Counted from the stretch's first letter, positions 52,604 to 61,337 are shown. The stretch is 64,000 nt of DNA from Nocardia colli (GCF_008704205.1 NZ_VXLC01000030.1:19513-83512); one strand, 5' to 3'. Program-made: numbers and translations. The notes: a model not told the origin generated them from the sequence alone.

Positions 52604-53206
52604 GTGCTACGCCCTGACCTACCGATCGCTACCGAGCGACTTATCCTTCGCACCGCCACGCCCGCGGATCTCGACGAGATGCACGCGTACAAATCTCGGC
52701 CCGAGGTTTGCCGCTATCTGCCCTACGAGCCCATGTCCCGCGACCAGGTCGCCGAGCGGCTCGCCGGGCCGTGGGCGCGGACCGAGCTGACCGAAGTGGA
52801 TCAGGGGCTCAACCTGAGCGTCGAGGACAAGGCGACCGGACGGTTGCTCGGCGACGTCGTGCTGTTCTGGCGGGACGCCGAAAGTCGCAGCGGCGAAATC
52901 GGTTACGTGTTCTCGCCGGCCGTCGCGGGGCGCGGGTACGCCACCGAAGCGGCCCGCGCACTGTTGCGGCTGGGCTTCGAACAGCTTTCGCTGCACCGGA
53001 TTACGGCCCGCATCGATGGACGCAACGATGCGTCGGCCCGCGTCCTCGGACGTCTCGGGATGCGCCGCGAGGCAGTGCATCTGGAGGACCTGTGGTTCAA
53101 GAACGAGTGGAGCGACACCATCGTCTACGCGATGCTCGAGCACGAATGGCGTAGCCGGACCACCGAACTCGGCAACTCGATGAACCTCGGAGCCGGCCGT
53201 CCCTGA
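52604..53206 (+). CDS. GNAT-family N-acetyltransferase (RimJ/RimL-like)
   Basis: A 200-residue GNAT protein. It starts LPIATERLILRTATPADLDEM, the standard RimJ/RimL-type entry. The acetyl-CoA loop is VAGRGYATEAARALL and the C-terminal substrate part is VLGRLGMRREAVHLEDLWFKNEWSDTIVYAML. Alanine-, serine- or antibiotic-type amines are possible acceptors. The GTG start at 52604 is chosen because family similarity begins just after it. Confidence 0.88.
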   Translation: MLRPDLPIATERLILRTATPADLDEMHAYKSRPEVCRYLPYEPMSRDQVAERLAGPWARTELTEVDQGLNLSVEDKATGRLLGDVVLFWRDAESRSGEIGYVFSPAVAGRGYATEAARALLRLGFEQLSLHRITARIDGRNDASARVLGRLGMRREAVHLEDLWFKNEWSDTIVYAMLEHEWRSRTTELGNSMNLGAGRP

Positions 53207-53230
53207 ATCGGCACGGCCGGTTCGATTCGG

Positions 53231-54163
53231 TCAGCCGGGGAGCTGGTTGTAGAGCCGGACGAGTTCTTCGGCGGTGGCGCGGGCGGCGGCGCAACCGCCG
53301 GCGGCCTCGATCGCGATGAACTCGGAGCTCCAGGCGTCGCTGATCGGGTTGTAGCGATCGGTGCCGGGGCGGGCCGGTTGGGGTGTGGTCGAGACGTCGA
53401 GCGTGCAGGAGCCGGGGGAGCGCGGGGTTTCGGGCTGCGGGTTCTCCAACGCCGGTAATCCGCCGATTCTGGTTTCTCGCTCGGCGCTGCCCGGTTGCGG
53501 GGTGAAGTGCTCGTTGGTGAACCTGTATCGGATGTCCTGCAAGGTCGAGTCGTCGCCGTGGTCCAAGCGGAAGCTGCACGCCCACGGGTTCGTGGTGTCC
53601 GCACGGTTCGGTCCCGCTGCGGGCTCATAGTTCGAGACCAACGCAGGGTGGTGTCCGTCGCCGATCTTGCCGAGCACGGCGCACGGGTCGAGGGCGGCGA
53701 GGCGGGAGTTCATATGTGCGCGTGGTGAAGTCGTCCGTAGCGCGCGTTCGGATCGGTGCGGGGCGACTGATCTGGCGACGTCCCGTACCGCCGCGCACTG
53801 GTCGAGCTTGCCGTCGGCGAACACCATGAGACTCAGGTGGTCGTCGATGGGCACATTCGCGCCGCACCCGGCCCCGGGTGCGTAGACGATCTCGTCGAGC
53901 GAGGTACCGATACTGCGGGACATGCTGACGTGGATCGACCCGAGTAGTTCGCCGCCGGGCGACTTGAAAGAGGCCGCGCAACTGTTGAATTCGAAGAGTG
54001 CGCCGACGTATGCCGGCGTCCCGATTCGGCGCAGTGCCGCCTCGTCGAGGTAGCCGCACGGATCCAGCGGACGGAGCGTATCGCGGTAGGCGATCGTCGC
54101 TTGGTCCTGTGCCGGCAGGGATTTCGTCCACCGCAGCTGTCCGCTCCGATCATCATCGATTGG
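53231..54163 (-). pseudogene. DUF3558-like double-domain gene without a usable start codon
   Basis: The reading frame is open from 54163 to 53231 and is clearly coding. Two DUF3558-like parts follow each other: one around LRPLDPCGYLDEAALRRIG and one around LAALDPCAVLGKIGDG, each with the DPC turn and later cysteines. The first in-frame ATG (53923) lies inside the first part. Upstream there is no in-frame ATG, GTG or TTG before the stop at 54164-54166, and no signal peptide or lipobox, which DUF3558 lipoproteins normally have. The gene has probably lost its 5' end by deletion or frameshift, or uses a non-standard start. Confidence 0.65.
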
Positions 54164-54188
54164 TCATCGCCAGATCATGGACATGGTG

Positions 54189-54211
54189 CGGCGGCCCGAT
54201 TCGGGCCGCCG
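54189..54211 (-). terminator. Hairpin between secreted-protein gene and DUF3558 gene
   Basis: CGGCGGCCCGA (54189-54199) and TCGGGCCGCCG (54201-54211) form a perfect stem. It lies 34 bp after the stop of the minus-strand secreted-protein gene. No U-run follows. Confidence 0.65.
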
Positions 54212-54244
54212 GAACTGAGCCGGCGGCGGATCGGCAGAGGCGAA

Positions 54245-54562
54245 CTACGCTTGGATTACCTCGATGCGGACCATTGCGCCCAGCGAGTCACAGCTGGCCC
54301 AGGATTGGTTCTGTCCGTACTGGATCGGGCCGTATTTCCAGTAGGTGAAAGGGACGGGCCAGGCGACGCAGGTGAGTTTTGCTTGGTGCCAGGTCGGGAG
54401 TTCGCAATTGACCATTCCGCCGGTGTTGAAGACGTTGTAGACGTGACAGTTGGCCTCCGGCACCGGGACGTCTGCCTGGGCCACGCCACCGCCTGCGAGC
54501 ACTGCGGATGCTGCTGCGGTGGCGACCACGGCGCCGGCGGCAATTCGCTTCGCTGAGAACAT
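54245..54562 (-). CDS. Secreted small protein, hypothetical
   Basis: A 105-residue protein with a Sec signal peptide (MFSAKRIAAGAVVATAAASAVLAGGGVAQA, cleavage after residue 30). The mature part begins DVPVPEANCHVYNVFNTGG and holds four cysteines (NCHVYN, NCELPTW, LTCVAWP, ASCDSLG), likely two disulfides, and many aromatics. AGGAGG lies about 6 nt before the ATG, an unusually strong ribosome site. The family is not recognised; small secreted proteins of this kind are common in Nocardia and Mycobacterium. Confidence 0.85.
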   Translation of the reverse strand: MFSAKRIAAGAVVATAAASAVLAGGGVAQADVPVPEANCHVYNVFNTGGMVNCELPTWHQAKLTCVAWPVPFTYWKYGPIQYGQNQSWASCDSLGAMVRIEVIQA

Positions 54563-54779
54563 TTCGGACCTCCTGAATTGGTGTTGCCTGAAACATCGCA
54601 CGCGGATGGCAGTTGTTACTCGGAAATGTTTGCAACTTGCGCTGCGGACCGTGCTGGCTCCGAATGCACCGGCGTAATCGCCCGGTTTACCACTGCGCGG
54701 TAACGGAGGTTCTATGAATAACGATGTCGAGGGCCGGAGCGCTTGCGCACCCACCGAATAGCGGCCTTACCGAACAATG

Positions 54780-54807
54780 AGTCCCGCAAGTTTTCGCTTG
54801 CGGGACT
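54780..54807 (-). terminator. Terminator after the NAD(P)-dependent reductase gene
   Basis: AGTCCCGCAAG (54780-54790) pairs with CTTGCGGGACT (54797-54807), an 11-bp perfect stem with a 6-nt loop. It begins 7 bp past the stop at 54815 on the minus strand. Confidence 0.8.
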
Positions 54808-54814
54808 ATCGATT

Positions 54815-55696
54815 TCAGCGCTGGATGTTCTCCAGATCCGCCAGCAGACTCGGATGCCGGGGCGCCCAGCCGAGCGCCTGCCGGGTGTGGGCGCTGGACG
54901 CGGGCTGGTCGGCCGCGAAGATCGAGCCGAGCGGGCCGTAGGTGTCCGTCGGCACCGGCTGCACGGGCAGCCCCAGCCGGCGGCCGATGACCGCGGCGAT
55001 GTCCCGCACCGCGTCTCCTTCGTCCGCCACGGCATGCCAGGAGGTACCGGCCTGCGCCTGCTCCAGCGCGAGCCGGAACAGGACCGCCGCGTCCAGCGCG
55101 TGCACGGCCGGCCACCGTTGTGCGCCGTCGCCCGGATAGCCGGACACTCCGCTCTGGCGCGCGATGTCGGTGAGCAGACCGGCGAACCCACCCGCGCCCT
55201 GGTTGTGCACGGTGCGCGGCAGGCGGATAGCCGTGCTCCGGACCCCGCGCGCGGCCAGATCGAGGATCGCCGCCACCGTTCGGCTGCGGCCACCGACCGG
55301 CCCGTCGGTCGAAAGCGGGTCGGCCTCGGTGCACGCCCGGCCGGATACCCAGGGCGTACCCGCGACGGTGACGAGGGGGCGGTCGCTGCCGAGAAGCTCC
55401 GTGCCGAGGGTCGTGAGGGCGGCGGTTTCCTCCGCGACGGCCGTCGCGACGGCCTCCGGGCTGCTGAAGTCGTTGGCGAAGGCCAGATGAACAACCCCGT
55501 CCGCCTTCGCGACACCCGCGCGCAGGGTGTCCAGGTCGGCGAGCGAACCCCGCAGCGGCTCGGCGCCGACGGCTTCGGCGGCCTGTGCGGACTCATCGGA
55601 GCGGACGAGCGCGAGCACGGAGTGGCCGTGGCCGAGGAGTTCGGCGACGACAGCGGACCCGATCAGGCCGGTGCCACCGGTGACGAAGACGTGCAT
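54815..55696 (-). CDS. NAD(P)-dependent extended SDR / epimerase-like protein
   Basis: A 293-residue extended SDR. Cofactor motif VTGGTGLIGSAVV at the N-terminus, and VHLAFANDFSSPEAV in the place of the usual Asn-Ala-Ala segment. The YxxxK catalytic pair is not evident where expected: the stretch VSGRACTEADPLSTDGPVGGRS has no Tyr-Lys, so this is an atypical, probably NmrA-like or reductase-like member. AGGAG lies about 7 nt before the ATG. It is divergent from a TetR gene and shares two operators with it. Confidence 0.85.
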   Translation of the reverse strand: MHVFVTGGTGLIGSAVVAELLGHGHSVLALVRSDESAQAAEAVGAEPLRGSLADLDTLRAGVAKADGVVHLAFANDFSSPEAVATAVAEETAALTTLGTELLGSDRPLVTVAGTPWVSGRACTEADPLSTDGPVGGRSRTVAAILDLAARGVRSTAIRLPRTVHNQGAGGFAGLLTDIARQSGVSGYPGDGAQRWPAVHALDAAVLFRLALEQAQAGTSWHAVADEGDAVRDIAAVIGRRLGLPVQPVPTDTYGPLGSIFAADQPASSAHTRQALGWAPRHPSLLADLENIQR

Positions 55697-55710
55697 GAGA
55701 CTCTCCTCAA

Positions 55711-55767
55711 GTGATGGGACTCTTGTCCCGTCACGCTACCACCATGACGGAACCTTTGTCCCATCAC
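55711..55767. promoter_or_regulatory. Two TetR-type operators in the SDR/TetR divergon
   Basis: Operator 1 at 55711-55734 has arms GTGATGGGAC and GTCCCGTCAC around TCTT. Operator 2 at 55744-55767 has ATGACGGAAC and GTCCCATCAC around CTTT. The two 24-bp sites share one consensus and start 33 bp apart, about three helical turns. Confidence 0.8.
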
Positions 55768-55780
55768 TTATGCTGAACCC

Positions 55781-56359
55781 ATGGCGCGATGGGAACCAGG
55801 GGCACGCGAACGCCTCGTCGTGGCGGCCGTCGACCTGTTCACCGAACAGGGCTACGACGCCACGACGGTCACGCAGATCGCCGAACGGGCGGGCGTCACG
55901 AAAAGCACCTTCTTCCGGCACTTTCCGGACAAGCGCGAGCTGCTGGTGGCCGGGCAGGAGGCGCTGAGCCGGCTGCTGTCCGAAGGAATCGCCGAGGCGC
56001 CCGCGAACGCGACCCCGCTCGAGGCGGTCGCCGCCGGGCTCGAGCGCGCCGCGAGCACGATGGGCCCGGTCAACCGGCAGCTCGCGCCGCGCGTGCAGGC
56101 CGCCATCGCCGCCAGCGCTGAACTGCAGGAACGCGACGCCCTCAAAACCGTCAGCCTCGCGGCCGCGATGACCACCGCACTGCTCGCCCGCGGCGTACCC
56201 GATCCGACCGCGGCCCTCGCCAGCGAGCTCGGCGTCCTCGCCTTCAAGCGGGGATTCGCCGAATGGTCCGCGACCGACCGCGAGACCGGGGAGGAACTCG
56301 TCGCGTGCACGTTGGCGGCGTTGGGTGAATTGCGTGCGGCGAGCGTGGCGCTGGGCTGA
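55781..56359 (+). CDS. TetR-family transcriptional regulator
   Basis: A 192-residue TetR repressor with a classical N-terminal HTH (VAAVDLFTEQGYDATTVTQIAERAGVTKSTFFRHFPDKREL). The ligand domain is Ala-rich with no identifiable pocket motif. It diverges from the SDR gene, and two palindromic operators cover the intergenic region, so auto-repression and control of the SDR are likely. The inducer is probably a substrate or product of that SDR. Confidence 0.92.
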   Translation: MARWEPGARERLVVAAVDLFTEQGYDATTVTQIAERAGVTKSTFFRHFPDKRELLVAGQEALSRLLSEGIAEAPANATPLEAVAAGLERAASTMGPVNRQLAPRVQAAIAASAELQERDALKTVSLAAAMTTALLARGVPDPTAALASELGVLAFKRGFAEWSATDRETGEELVACTLAALGELRAASVALG

Positions 56360-56429
56360 GCGGGCGGACACGGCACTCGACCACCGTGCCTAACCTTCGA
56401 TGTCGGTGCGCGACCATATGGTTGGACGT

Positions 56430-56750
56430 ATGACCGACATTGCTCCACTTGCCGCGTCCTCACGGGCCACCTTCGGCGATCCGGGCGTGCACGCCGTCGT
56501 CCGATCCGGGCGCACCGTGCATGCGGTCAGTCTCGGGCAATGGGTCGGTGACGAAGAAGTGCCCGAACTGCTGTGTCACACCGGGGTCGCCGGATGGTCA
56601 CCCGCGGCGCTGGAACCGACCCGGGAAGCAGTCACCTGCGCGCGATGCCTGCGCAGGACCGGGAGGGAAAGCATTGCGTCGCAGCAGCTTCCGCTGTTCG
56701 GCGAGATCGATATCGCCGACGAATCGGACCGGTTGCCGCTCTCAGAGTAG
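56430..56750 (+). CDS. Hypothetical protein
   Basis: A 106-residue protein starting at ATG 56430. It has cysteines in LLCHTGVAGW and AVTCARCLRRTG, the latter a CxxC pair that may bind metal. The C-terminal third is acidic (LFGEIDIADESDRLPLSE). No close family recognised. Its 3' end overlaps the convergent HAD gene by 9 bp. Confidence 0.6.
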   Translation: MTDIAPLAASSRATFGDPGVHAVVRSGRTVHAVSLGQWVGDEEVPELLCHTGVAGWSPAALEPTREAVTCARCLRRTGRESIASQQLPLFGEIDIADESDRLPLSE

Positions 56751-57410
56751 GTGCTCGATCGGGCTGTGCTCGAGCTCGCGCAACAGGTCGGCGACGTCGT
56801 CGCAGACGAAGGTCGCACCCTCGTCTTCGAGTTCGGCGCGCGAGATTCCGCCGCTGAGCACCCCGACGGTCGGCACGCCGAGGGCGGTGCAGGCGCGGAT
56901 GTCCCATACCGTGTCGCCGACGAAGACCGCGCGCTCCGGTGGGACGCCGGCTCGATCGAGCGCGATCTGCACGATGGCCGGATCGGGTTTGGCGGTGTCG
57001 ACGTCTTCGCCGCTGGTGATCGCATAGAGCACGGATTCGCTGTCGAGCAGTTTCCGCAGGACGGACAGCTCGTCCGGCGGGGCGGACGTGGCGAGCAGGA
57101 CCCGCAGGCCGCGGGCGTGCAGGGCGGCCAGCACCTCCCGGGCTCCGGGCAGCAAGGTCAGTTCATCGGCGCTGTCGAGGTAGTAGCGAGAGTGCAGGTC
57201 GTCGGCGCGTTCGGCGGCGGTGTCGTCGAGGTCGCCGGCCAGCGTCTTGATCAGGGTGTCGCCGTCCATCCCGATGGCGCGGTGGATGCGCCAGGTCGGC
57301 ACGGTGGCGCCTGCCTCGCGAAACGCCCGATGCCAGGCTCGGGCGTGCAGGTAGTTGGAGTCGACGAGAGTTCCGTCGATGTCGAACAGTACCGCCGCAG
57401 GCTCGGGCAA
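56742..57410 (-). CDS. HAD-superfamily phosphatase (beta-phosphoglucomutase/phosphatase-like)
   Basis: A 222-residue HAD hydrolase. Motif I is LFDIDGTLVDSN (nucleophile and acid Asp), motif II is LLATSAPP, and motif III/IV are TAKPDPAIV and FVGDTVWDIRA. The helical cap is the C1 type of phosphoglycolate phosphatase-like enzymes. The TTG at 57410 has GGAG at 6 nt and gives a normal N-terminus; a longer frame begins at 57455. It overlaps the plus-strand hypothetical gene by 9 bp at the 3' ends. Confidence 0.88.
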   Translation of the reverse strand: MPEPAAVLFDIDGTLVDSNYLHARAWHRAFREAGATVPTWRIHRAIGMDGDTLIKTLAGDLDDTAAERADDLHSRYYLDSADELTLLPGAREVLAALHARGLRVLLATSAPPDELSVLRKLLDSESVLYAITSGEDVDTAKPDPAIVQIALDRAGVPPERAVFVGDTVWDIRACTALGVPTVGVLSGGISRAELEDEGATFVCDDVADLLRELEHSPIEHLL

Positions 57411-57580
57411 GGAGCACTCCTTCGCTCGGGACCGGTGTGGTGCCGGTCTGCGCACGATCTACCCCGGATGCTCCAGTCGAACCGTTTCGGCGGTTGGTTC
57501 GCGCCGCCTCGCTTTTCATCGCCGCCCGGCCGCACAAGCCGATACGGGTAGCTCGTCGCTGGGCTGCCGCAAACCATCAC

Positions 57581-57946
57581 TCAGTCGAGGCAGAACTCGT
57601 TGCCCTCGACGTCCTGCATCACCAGGCACGACTCGTTGACGCCATCGGCCCGCAGTAGTTCGACGCGTGCCGCGCCGAGCGGGATCAATCGCGCGCATTC
57701 GGCCTCCAGTGCGGCCACGCGCTCCTCACCCACCAGTCCGGTGCCGACCCGCACGTCGAGATGAACCCGATTCTTGACTACCTTCCCTTCGGGAACAGGC
57801 TGAAAGTACAGCCGCGGGCCGGCGCCGGAGGGGTCGACGGCCGATGCGCCCTGCTGCTCGTACCCCAACACCTCGGACCAGAACTGAGCGACGCGCTCAG
57901 GTTCCGCGCAGTCGAAGGTGACCTGGATCTGTCTGACGGTTGCCAT
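57581..57946 (-). CDS. VOC-family (glyoxalase-like) protein
   Basis: A 121-residue two-module beta-alpha-beta-beta-beta protein of the vicinal oxygen chelate fold. VTFDCAEPERVAQFWSEVLGYE begins module 1, and RVHLDVRVGT then VMQDVEGNEFCLD close module 2. Candidate metal residues are few, so it may be a binding rather than catalytic member. The start codon lies inside the 3' end of the upstream membrane-protein gene (50-bp overlap), an unusually long same-strand overlap. Confidence 0.85.
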   Translation of the reverse strand: MATVRQIQVTFDCAEPERVAQFWSEVLGYEQQGASAVDPSGAGPRLYFQPVPEGKVVKNRVHLDVRVGTGLVGEERVAALEAECARLIPLGAARVELLRADGVNESCLVMQDVEGNEFCLD

Positions 57947-59084
57947 CGGTCCACGATAGAGCGCCGGGATTTTCGTTGTCGCGCGACTTTTCGCGCGGCA
58001 CCCGGAACGTGGCGAGCACGGTGGCGATCGCGATGACGAAGCAGGCGATCGTGTACCAGAGGTTGCCGGTGGGGTCGCCGTTGGCGGTATGGCCGTCGGT
58101 TGCATTGAAGTAGTCGGGTAAGGCGGTGGCCCACAGTAGGGCCATGACGGCCAGGTAGACGACCGCATACCACTGGACCAGCGGGTTGCGGTATCCATCG
58201 GCGGATCCGGGGCGCAACGCCGACCACTGCCGGTACATCAGCACGACGGCAACCATCGAAAGTGCGAAAAGCTCTGCTGCGTAGAGGAATCCGCGTACCG
58301 TGTCGCTGCCCATGCCGAAAATCGTTGCCGGCAACGGCAGCACGAAGGTGCCGACCGAGGCCAGCAGCCCGATCACGATCGTGCGCGATACCAATTGCAG
58401 CCCAGTGAATTTCGTACCAGTCTCGACGGGCCGGCCGACGAAGTACCGCACACAAAGCGCCAGCGACATCGGCCACAGCGCGGCGAAGACGACGACGCTG
58501 GGCAGCGGCACCGAATCGAACATCGGCTGGTTGATCGGATTGTCCACCGACCATTCCCACCAGCGCAGTTGCGGGCCGATCTGGTCGAAGATCTCGTAGA
58601 ACGCGTGGTGCACGAAGCCGACGCACGCCGCGCCGAGCAGCAGGCCGTGACGCTGGAAGATGCCCAGCATGCGCACGAGTTCGTAGGCCAGCGTGGCCAT
58701 CAGCGGATAGATCGCGACGATGTAGAGCGGCAGCCTGCCCCACAGGAAGTCCACGGTGAATACGTTGTGCGCGAACATCGTGTCGACATGATCGGCGATC
58801 CCGAACGCCGACGGGAAATACAACGGCGGTTCGATCACGAACAGGTAGGCGGTCGCGCCGAACCACAGCACCAGGTTGGTCGGGTCGCCGTGCCTGCGCA
58901 GTCGCACGATCGCGTAGATCAGCGCGAGCACCGACCCGAGCACGATGGTCAGTTCGAGCACCGGCAATGTCCAGTTCTCCAGCGCGGCCGGATTGCGGAA
59001 CTCGACGAGCCCGCCGGCTTCGTCGCACGAAAAGCCCAGCCGTGCAGCGAGATCGGCGAAGGTGGGGGTGCACAACTCGCTCAT
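57897..59084 (-). CDS. Polytopic membrane protein, hypothetical
   Basis: A 395-residue protein with about eight or nine hydrophobic helices after a short cysteine-containing N-terminus (MSELCTPTFADLAARLGFSCDEAGG). Helices hold conserved-looking polar positions (EPPLYFPSAFGIADHVDTMFAHNVF, FVHHAFYEIFDQIGPQLRWWEW). I do not recognise a named family. The ATG overlaps the PF10118-type hydrolase stop by 4 bp (ATGA), so the two are coupled and may form one membrane system. The 3' end overlaps the VOC gene by 50 bp. Confidence 0.8.
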   Translation of the reverse strand: MSELCTPTFADLAARLGFSCDEAGGLVEFRNPAALENWTLPVLELTIVLGSVLALIYAIVRLRRHGDPTNLVLWFGATAYLFVIEPPLYFPSAFGIADHVDTMFAHNVFTVDFLWGRLPLYIVAIYPLMATLAYELVRMLGIFQRHGLLLGAACVGFVHHAFYEIFDQIGPQLRWWEWSVDNPINQPMFDSVPLPSVVVFAALWPMSLALCVRYFVGRPVETGTKFTGLQLVSRTIVIGLLASVGTFVLPLPATIFGMGSDTVRGFLYAAELFALSMVAVVLMYRQWSALRPGSADGYRNPLVQWYAVVYLAVMALLWATALPDYFNATDGHTANGDPTGNLWYTIACFVIAIATVLATFRVPREKSRDNENPGALSWTDGNRQTDPGHLRLRGT

Positions 59085-60010
59085 CGGTTCGCCGCCAAGC
59101 TCTGGTCCGCGGTGTACCAGCGCGTGCAGTCGTAGCCCGCGTCGTACCGTTCGAACCAGCGGCCCGCCAGCTCGGGCAGCTGCTCGTGCGTCGGATCGTG
59201 TTTGGGCAGCTGGCTGCGGACGACGCCGGCCAGCGCGGTGAGCTGCTCGCGACGCGAGAGTCCGTCGAACGCGCGTGGCATCGGACCCTTGGTCAGGTAC
59301 GGCGCAATGGCTTGCAGCACCTTCTGTTTGGTGCGGTGGGTGGCGAACATGGACAGCGCGTCGACCTGCCGATCGGCGAGTGGGACGTGCAGGTTGAACC
59401 CGGTGCACGCGATCCGGATCACCTTCATCACGTGCGCGAAGATCGACGGCGCCATCCGCATCCGGTAGAGCTCGTTCCCGACAACGGAATCGAAGATGAT
59501 CAGCGCGGAACTGCGGTGCTCGACCTCCTCGACGAAATGCCAGATGAACAGGGACGCGACCCGGTCGTCGCCCGGGCGGAACAGGGTCGCCTCGTTGTCG
59601 AGCATCAGCTTGAACACCGGCGTGAAGGTGGCCTCCAGGTCGGCGGTGTAGGCGAGGCGGTACTCGCGCGAGGTCGCCTCGGTGAGCAGGTCGAACTCGC
59701 CGATCACGGCATCGAGGGTGTTCTGCAGTCCCGGATACTGTTTGATCAGCGCCTTGACGTGCTGGCGATGCGCGGTCGAGTGGTGCCCCTCCTGCCGCAT
59801 GAACGCGACCGCCTCCTGCGCCACCTCCGGATCGGTGAGCACCGGCTTGAGCTGCATGATCAGCTTCACGATCATCTTCTCGAAGCCGACCGCCAGGAAC
59901 GACACCGCGTTGGACATGCTCGACCACGCCGGGTTCTGCGGGTTCCACAGGAACGGGACATCGGCTTCCTCGAAGCCGAAATCCATCTTTCGGGGCTGCA
60001 ATTCGGTCAC
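59081..60010 (-). CDS. PF10118-type metal-dependent hydrolase (predicted diiron helical protein)
   Basis: A 309-residue all-helical protein of the actinobacterial and proteobacterial 'predicted metal-dependent hydrolase' family. Candidate ligands are FMRQEGHHSTAHRQH, the TADLEATFTPVFKLMLDNEA region and WHFVEEVEHRSSALIIF, with paired E/H motifs as in ferritin-like diiron sites. GTG start at 60010 with GAGGT upstream. It is the first gene of a pair with the membrane protein and divergent from a TetR gene, a common arrangement for this family. The substrate is unknown. Confidence 0.87.
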   Translation of the reverse strand: MTELQPRKMDFGFEEADVPFLWNPQNPAWSSMSNAVSFLAVGFEKMIVKLIMQLKPVLTDPEVAQEAVAFMRQEGHHSTAHRQHVKALIKQYPGLQNTLDAVIGEFDLLTEATSREYRLAYTADLEATFTPVFKLMLDNEATLFRPGDDRVASLFIWHFVEEVEHRSSALIIFDSVVGNELYRMRMAPSIFAHVMKVIRIACTGFNLHVPLADRQVDALSMFATHRTKQKVLQAIAPYLTKGPMPRAFDGLSRREQLTALAGVVRSQLPKHDPTHEQLPELAGRWFERYDAGYDCTRWYTADQSLAANR

Positions 60011-60157
60011 GGTGGGTTACCTCGCGTCGGTGAGTGGTCGTCCATGTGCGGTGCGGGAGAAGCACATTGAATGTCACCATACAGCTGTGCGTCAATGTGT
60101 ATGATTACTTTCGTGAGGTCGGAAGCGTCACGCCGCCGCACTGGTATCGTCCGGTCG

Positions 60158-60757
60158 GTGGCGCGCAGACGCGGGTGGGGCGGGAGTCCGCCGAAGGACG
60201 ACGACGAAGCGCATCGGCGCATCGTCGCCGCCGCGGTCGAACTGATCGGGCAGACCGGCAAGGCGATCAGCATCGCCGACGTCGCGGACGCGCTCGGCGT
60301 CATCCGCCAGACCGTGTACCGCTACTTTCCGAGTTCCGAGTCGTTGATGGCGGCGGCCGCGATCGCGTCGGTCGACGGGTTTCTCGATCGATTGACCGCG
60401 CACGTAGCGGGCCTCGCCGATCCGGCCGAGGCGATGATCGAGGGCGTGGTCTACACCCTCACCGAGGTGCGCCGCACCCCGCACCTCGGCATCCTGCTGT
60501 CGAGTTCGTACTCGAACGTCGACCCGGACAGCCTCACCTCGGCGCAGGCGAAAGCCTTCGGCATGACGATGATCCATCGCTTCGACGTCGATTGGGAGCG
60601 TCACGGTTACGACGAAGCCGCCCTGGGCGAGCTGGTCGAATACGTCCTGCGGACCATGCACTCGTTCTTCGTGTCGCCGGGCAATCCGCCGCGCACCGAC
60701 GACGAACTGCGCGCCTACCTGCGTCGCTGGATGGGCACGGCGATCGCCGCGCAGTGA
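60158..60757 (+). CDS. TetR-family transcriptional regulator
   Basis: About 199 residues. The HTH is AAAVELIGQTGKAISIADVADALGVIRQTVYRYFPSSESL. The long form (start 60071) would include a Ser/Arg-rich stretch without family resemblance, so GTG 60158 is preferred; GTG 60113 is possible. An inverted pair CATACA (60078-60083) and TGTATG (60098-60103) upstream is a candidate operator. It diverges from the PF10118-type hydrolase operon and is the likely repressor of it. Confidence 0.88.
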   Translation: MARRRGWGGSPPKDDDEAHRRIVAAAVELIGQTGKAISIADVADALGVIRQTVYRYFPSSESLMAAAAIASVDGFLDRLTAHVAGLADPAEAMIEGVVYTLTEVRRTPHLGILLSSSYSNVDPDSLTSAQAKAFGMTMIHRFDVDWERHGYDEAALGELVEYVLRTMHSFFVSPGNPPRTDDELRAYLRRWMGTAIAAQ

Positions 60758-60797
60758 TAGGGGTTCCTAGGCGGAGCCGGTCGAAGCAGCTCCCGGG

Positions 60798-61337
60798 TTA
60801 ACGAGTCCCGTTCTCCCGCTGGGCCTTACGCTTGGCCCGCGCCATCCGCACCAGATAGGCCGGGGTCGGCGGGACCCATCCGAGCTGGACGGCCTGCCCG
60901 AGGTCGTCCCGGTTGGCCCAGTGCTCGATGATCTTGCCCTCCGCGATCCGCAACCAATGTGATTGGGTGACCGCGAAAGTCTTGCCGGTCGGCGGGAACA
61001 CCTGGTCCACTTGTCCGTCTTCGCCGTACGCGACGAACGGACCGACGTGCCGTCCGTGCATGGTGGTGTGCAAGACCGCCAGATCGCCGTCCACCACCGC
61101 GGCCTCGATGGTGTGGTGCAGGTCCGCATACGCGGCGCGCAGCCAGAGTGCCGTCGCGTAGTAGGCGGCCGGACCGCGTCCCCGGGCAGCAGGCGGCTCG
61201 GCCTTTGCCTCCCGGTTGGTCGCGTCCGGGTGGATGACCTCGTCGAACTCGGCGCGCTCACCGCCGGCCATGAGGTCGACCGAGCGAATGGCGAGTTCGC
61301 GCGCCGTCTCGGCCGTGGTCAGGGAAGTGTTGTCCAT
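60798..61337 (-). CDS. SnoaL-like / ester-cyclase-type NTF2-fold protein
   Basis: A 179-residue NTF2-fold protein (ARELAIRSVDLMAGGERAEFDEVIHPDATNRE, then LHHTIEAAVVDGDLAVLHTTMHGRHVG and FAVTQSHWLRIAEGKIIEHWANRDDLG). This pattern is that of the SnoaL/ester cyclase group, which includes polyketide cyclases and detoxifying hydrolases. A basic tail follows. The reading frame is open far upstream, but homology starts at ATG 61337. It is convergent with the TetR gene. The function is not clear. Confidence 0.85.
   Translation of the reverse strand: MDNTSLTTAETARELAIRSVDLMAGGERAEFDEVIHPDATNREAKAEPPAARGRGPAAYYATALWLRAAYADLHHTIEAAVVDGDLAVLHTTMHGRHVGPFVAYGEDGQVDQVFPPTGKTFAVTQSHWLRIAEGKIIEHWANRDDLGQAVQLGWVPPTPAYLVRMARAKRKAQRENGTR

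Noticed and set aside
55845..56121. Arg/Gly-rich plus-strand frame inside the TetR gene
   Set aside because: Alternate-frame shadow of the TetR gene with no domain pattern.
60071..60157. N-terminal extension of the TetR regulator
   Set aside because: It covers the candidate operator and has no TetR resemblance.
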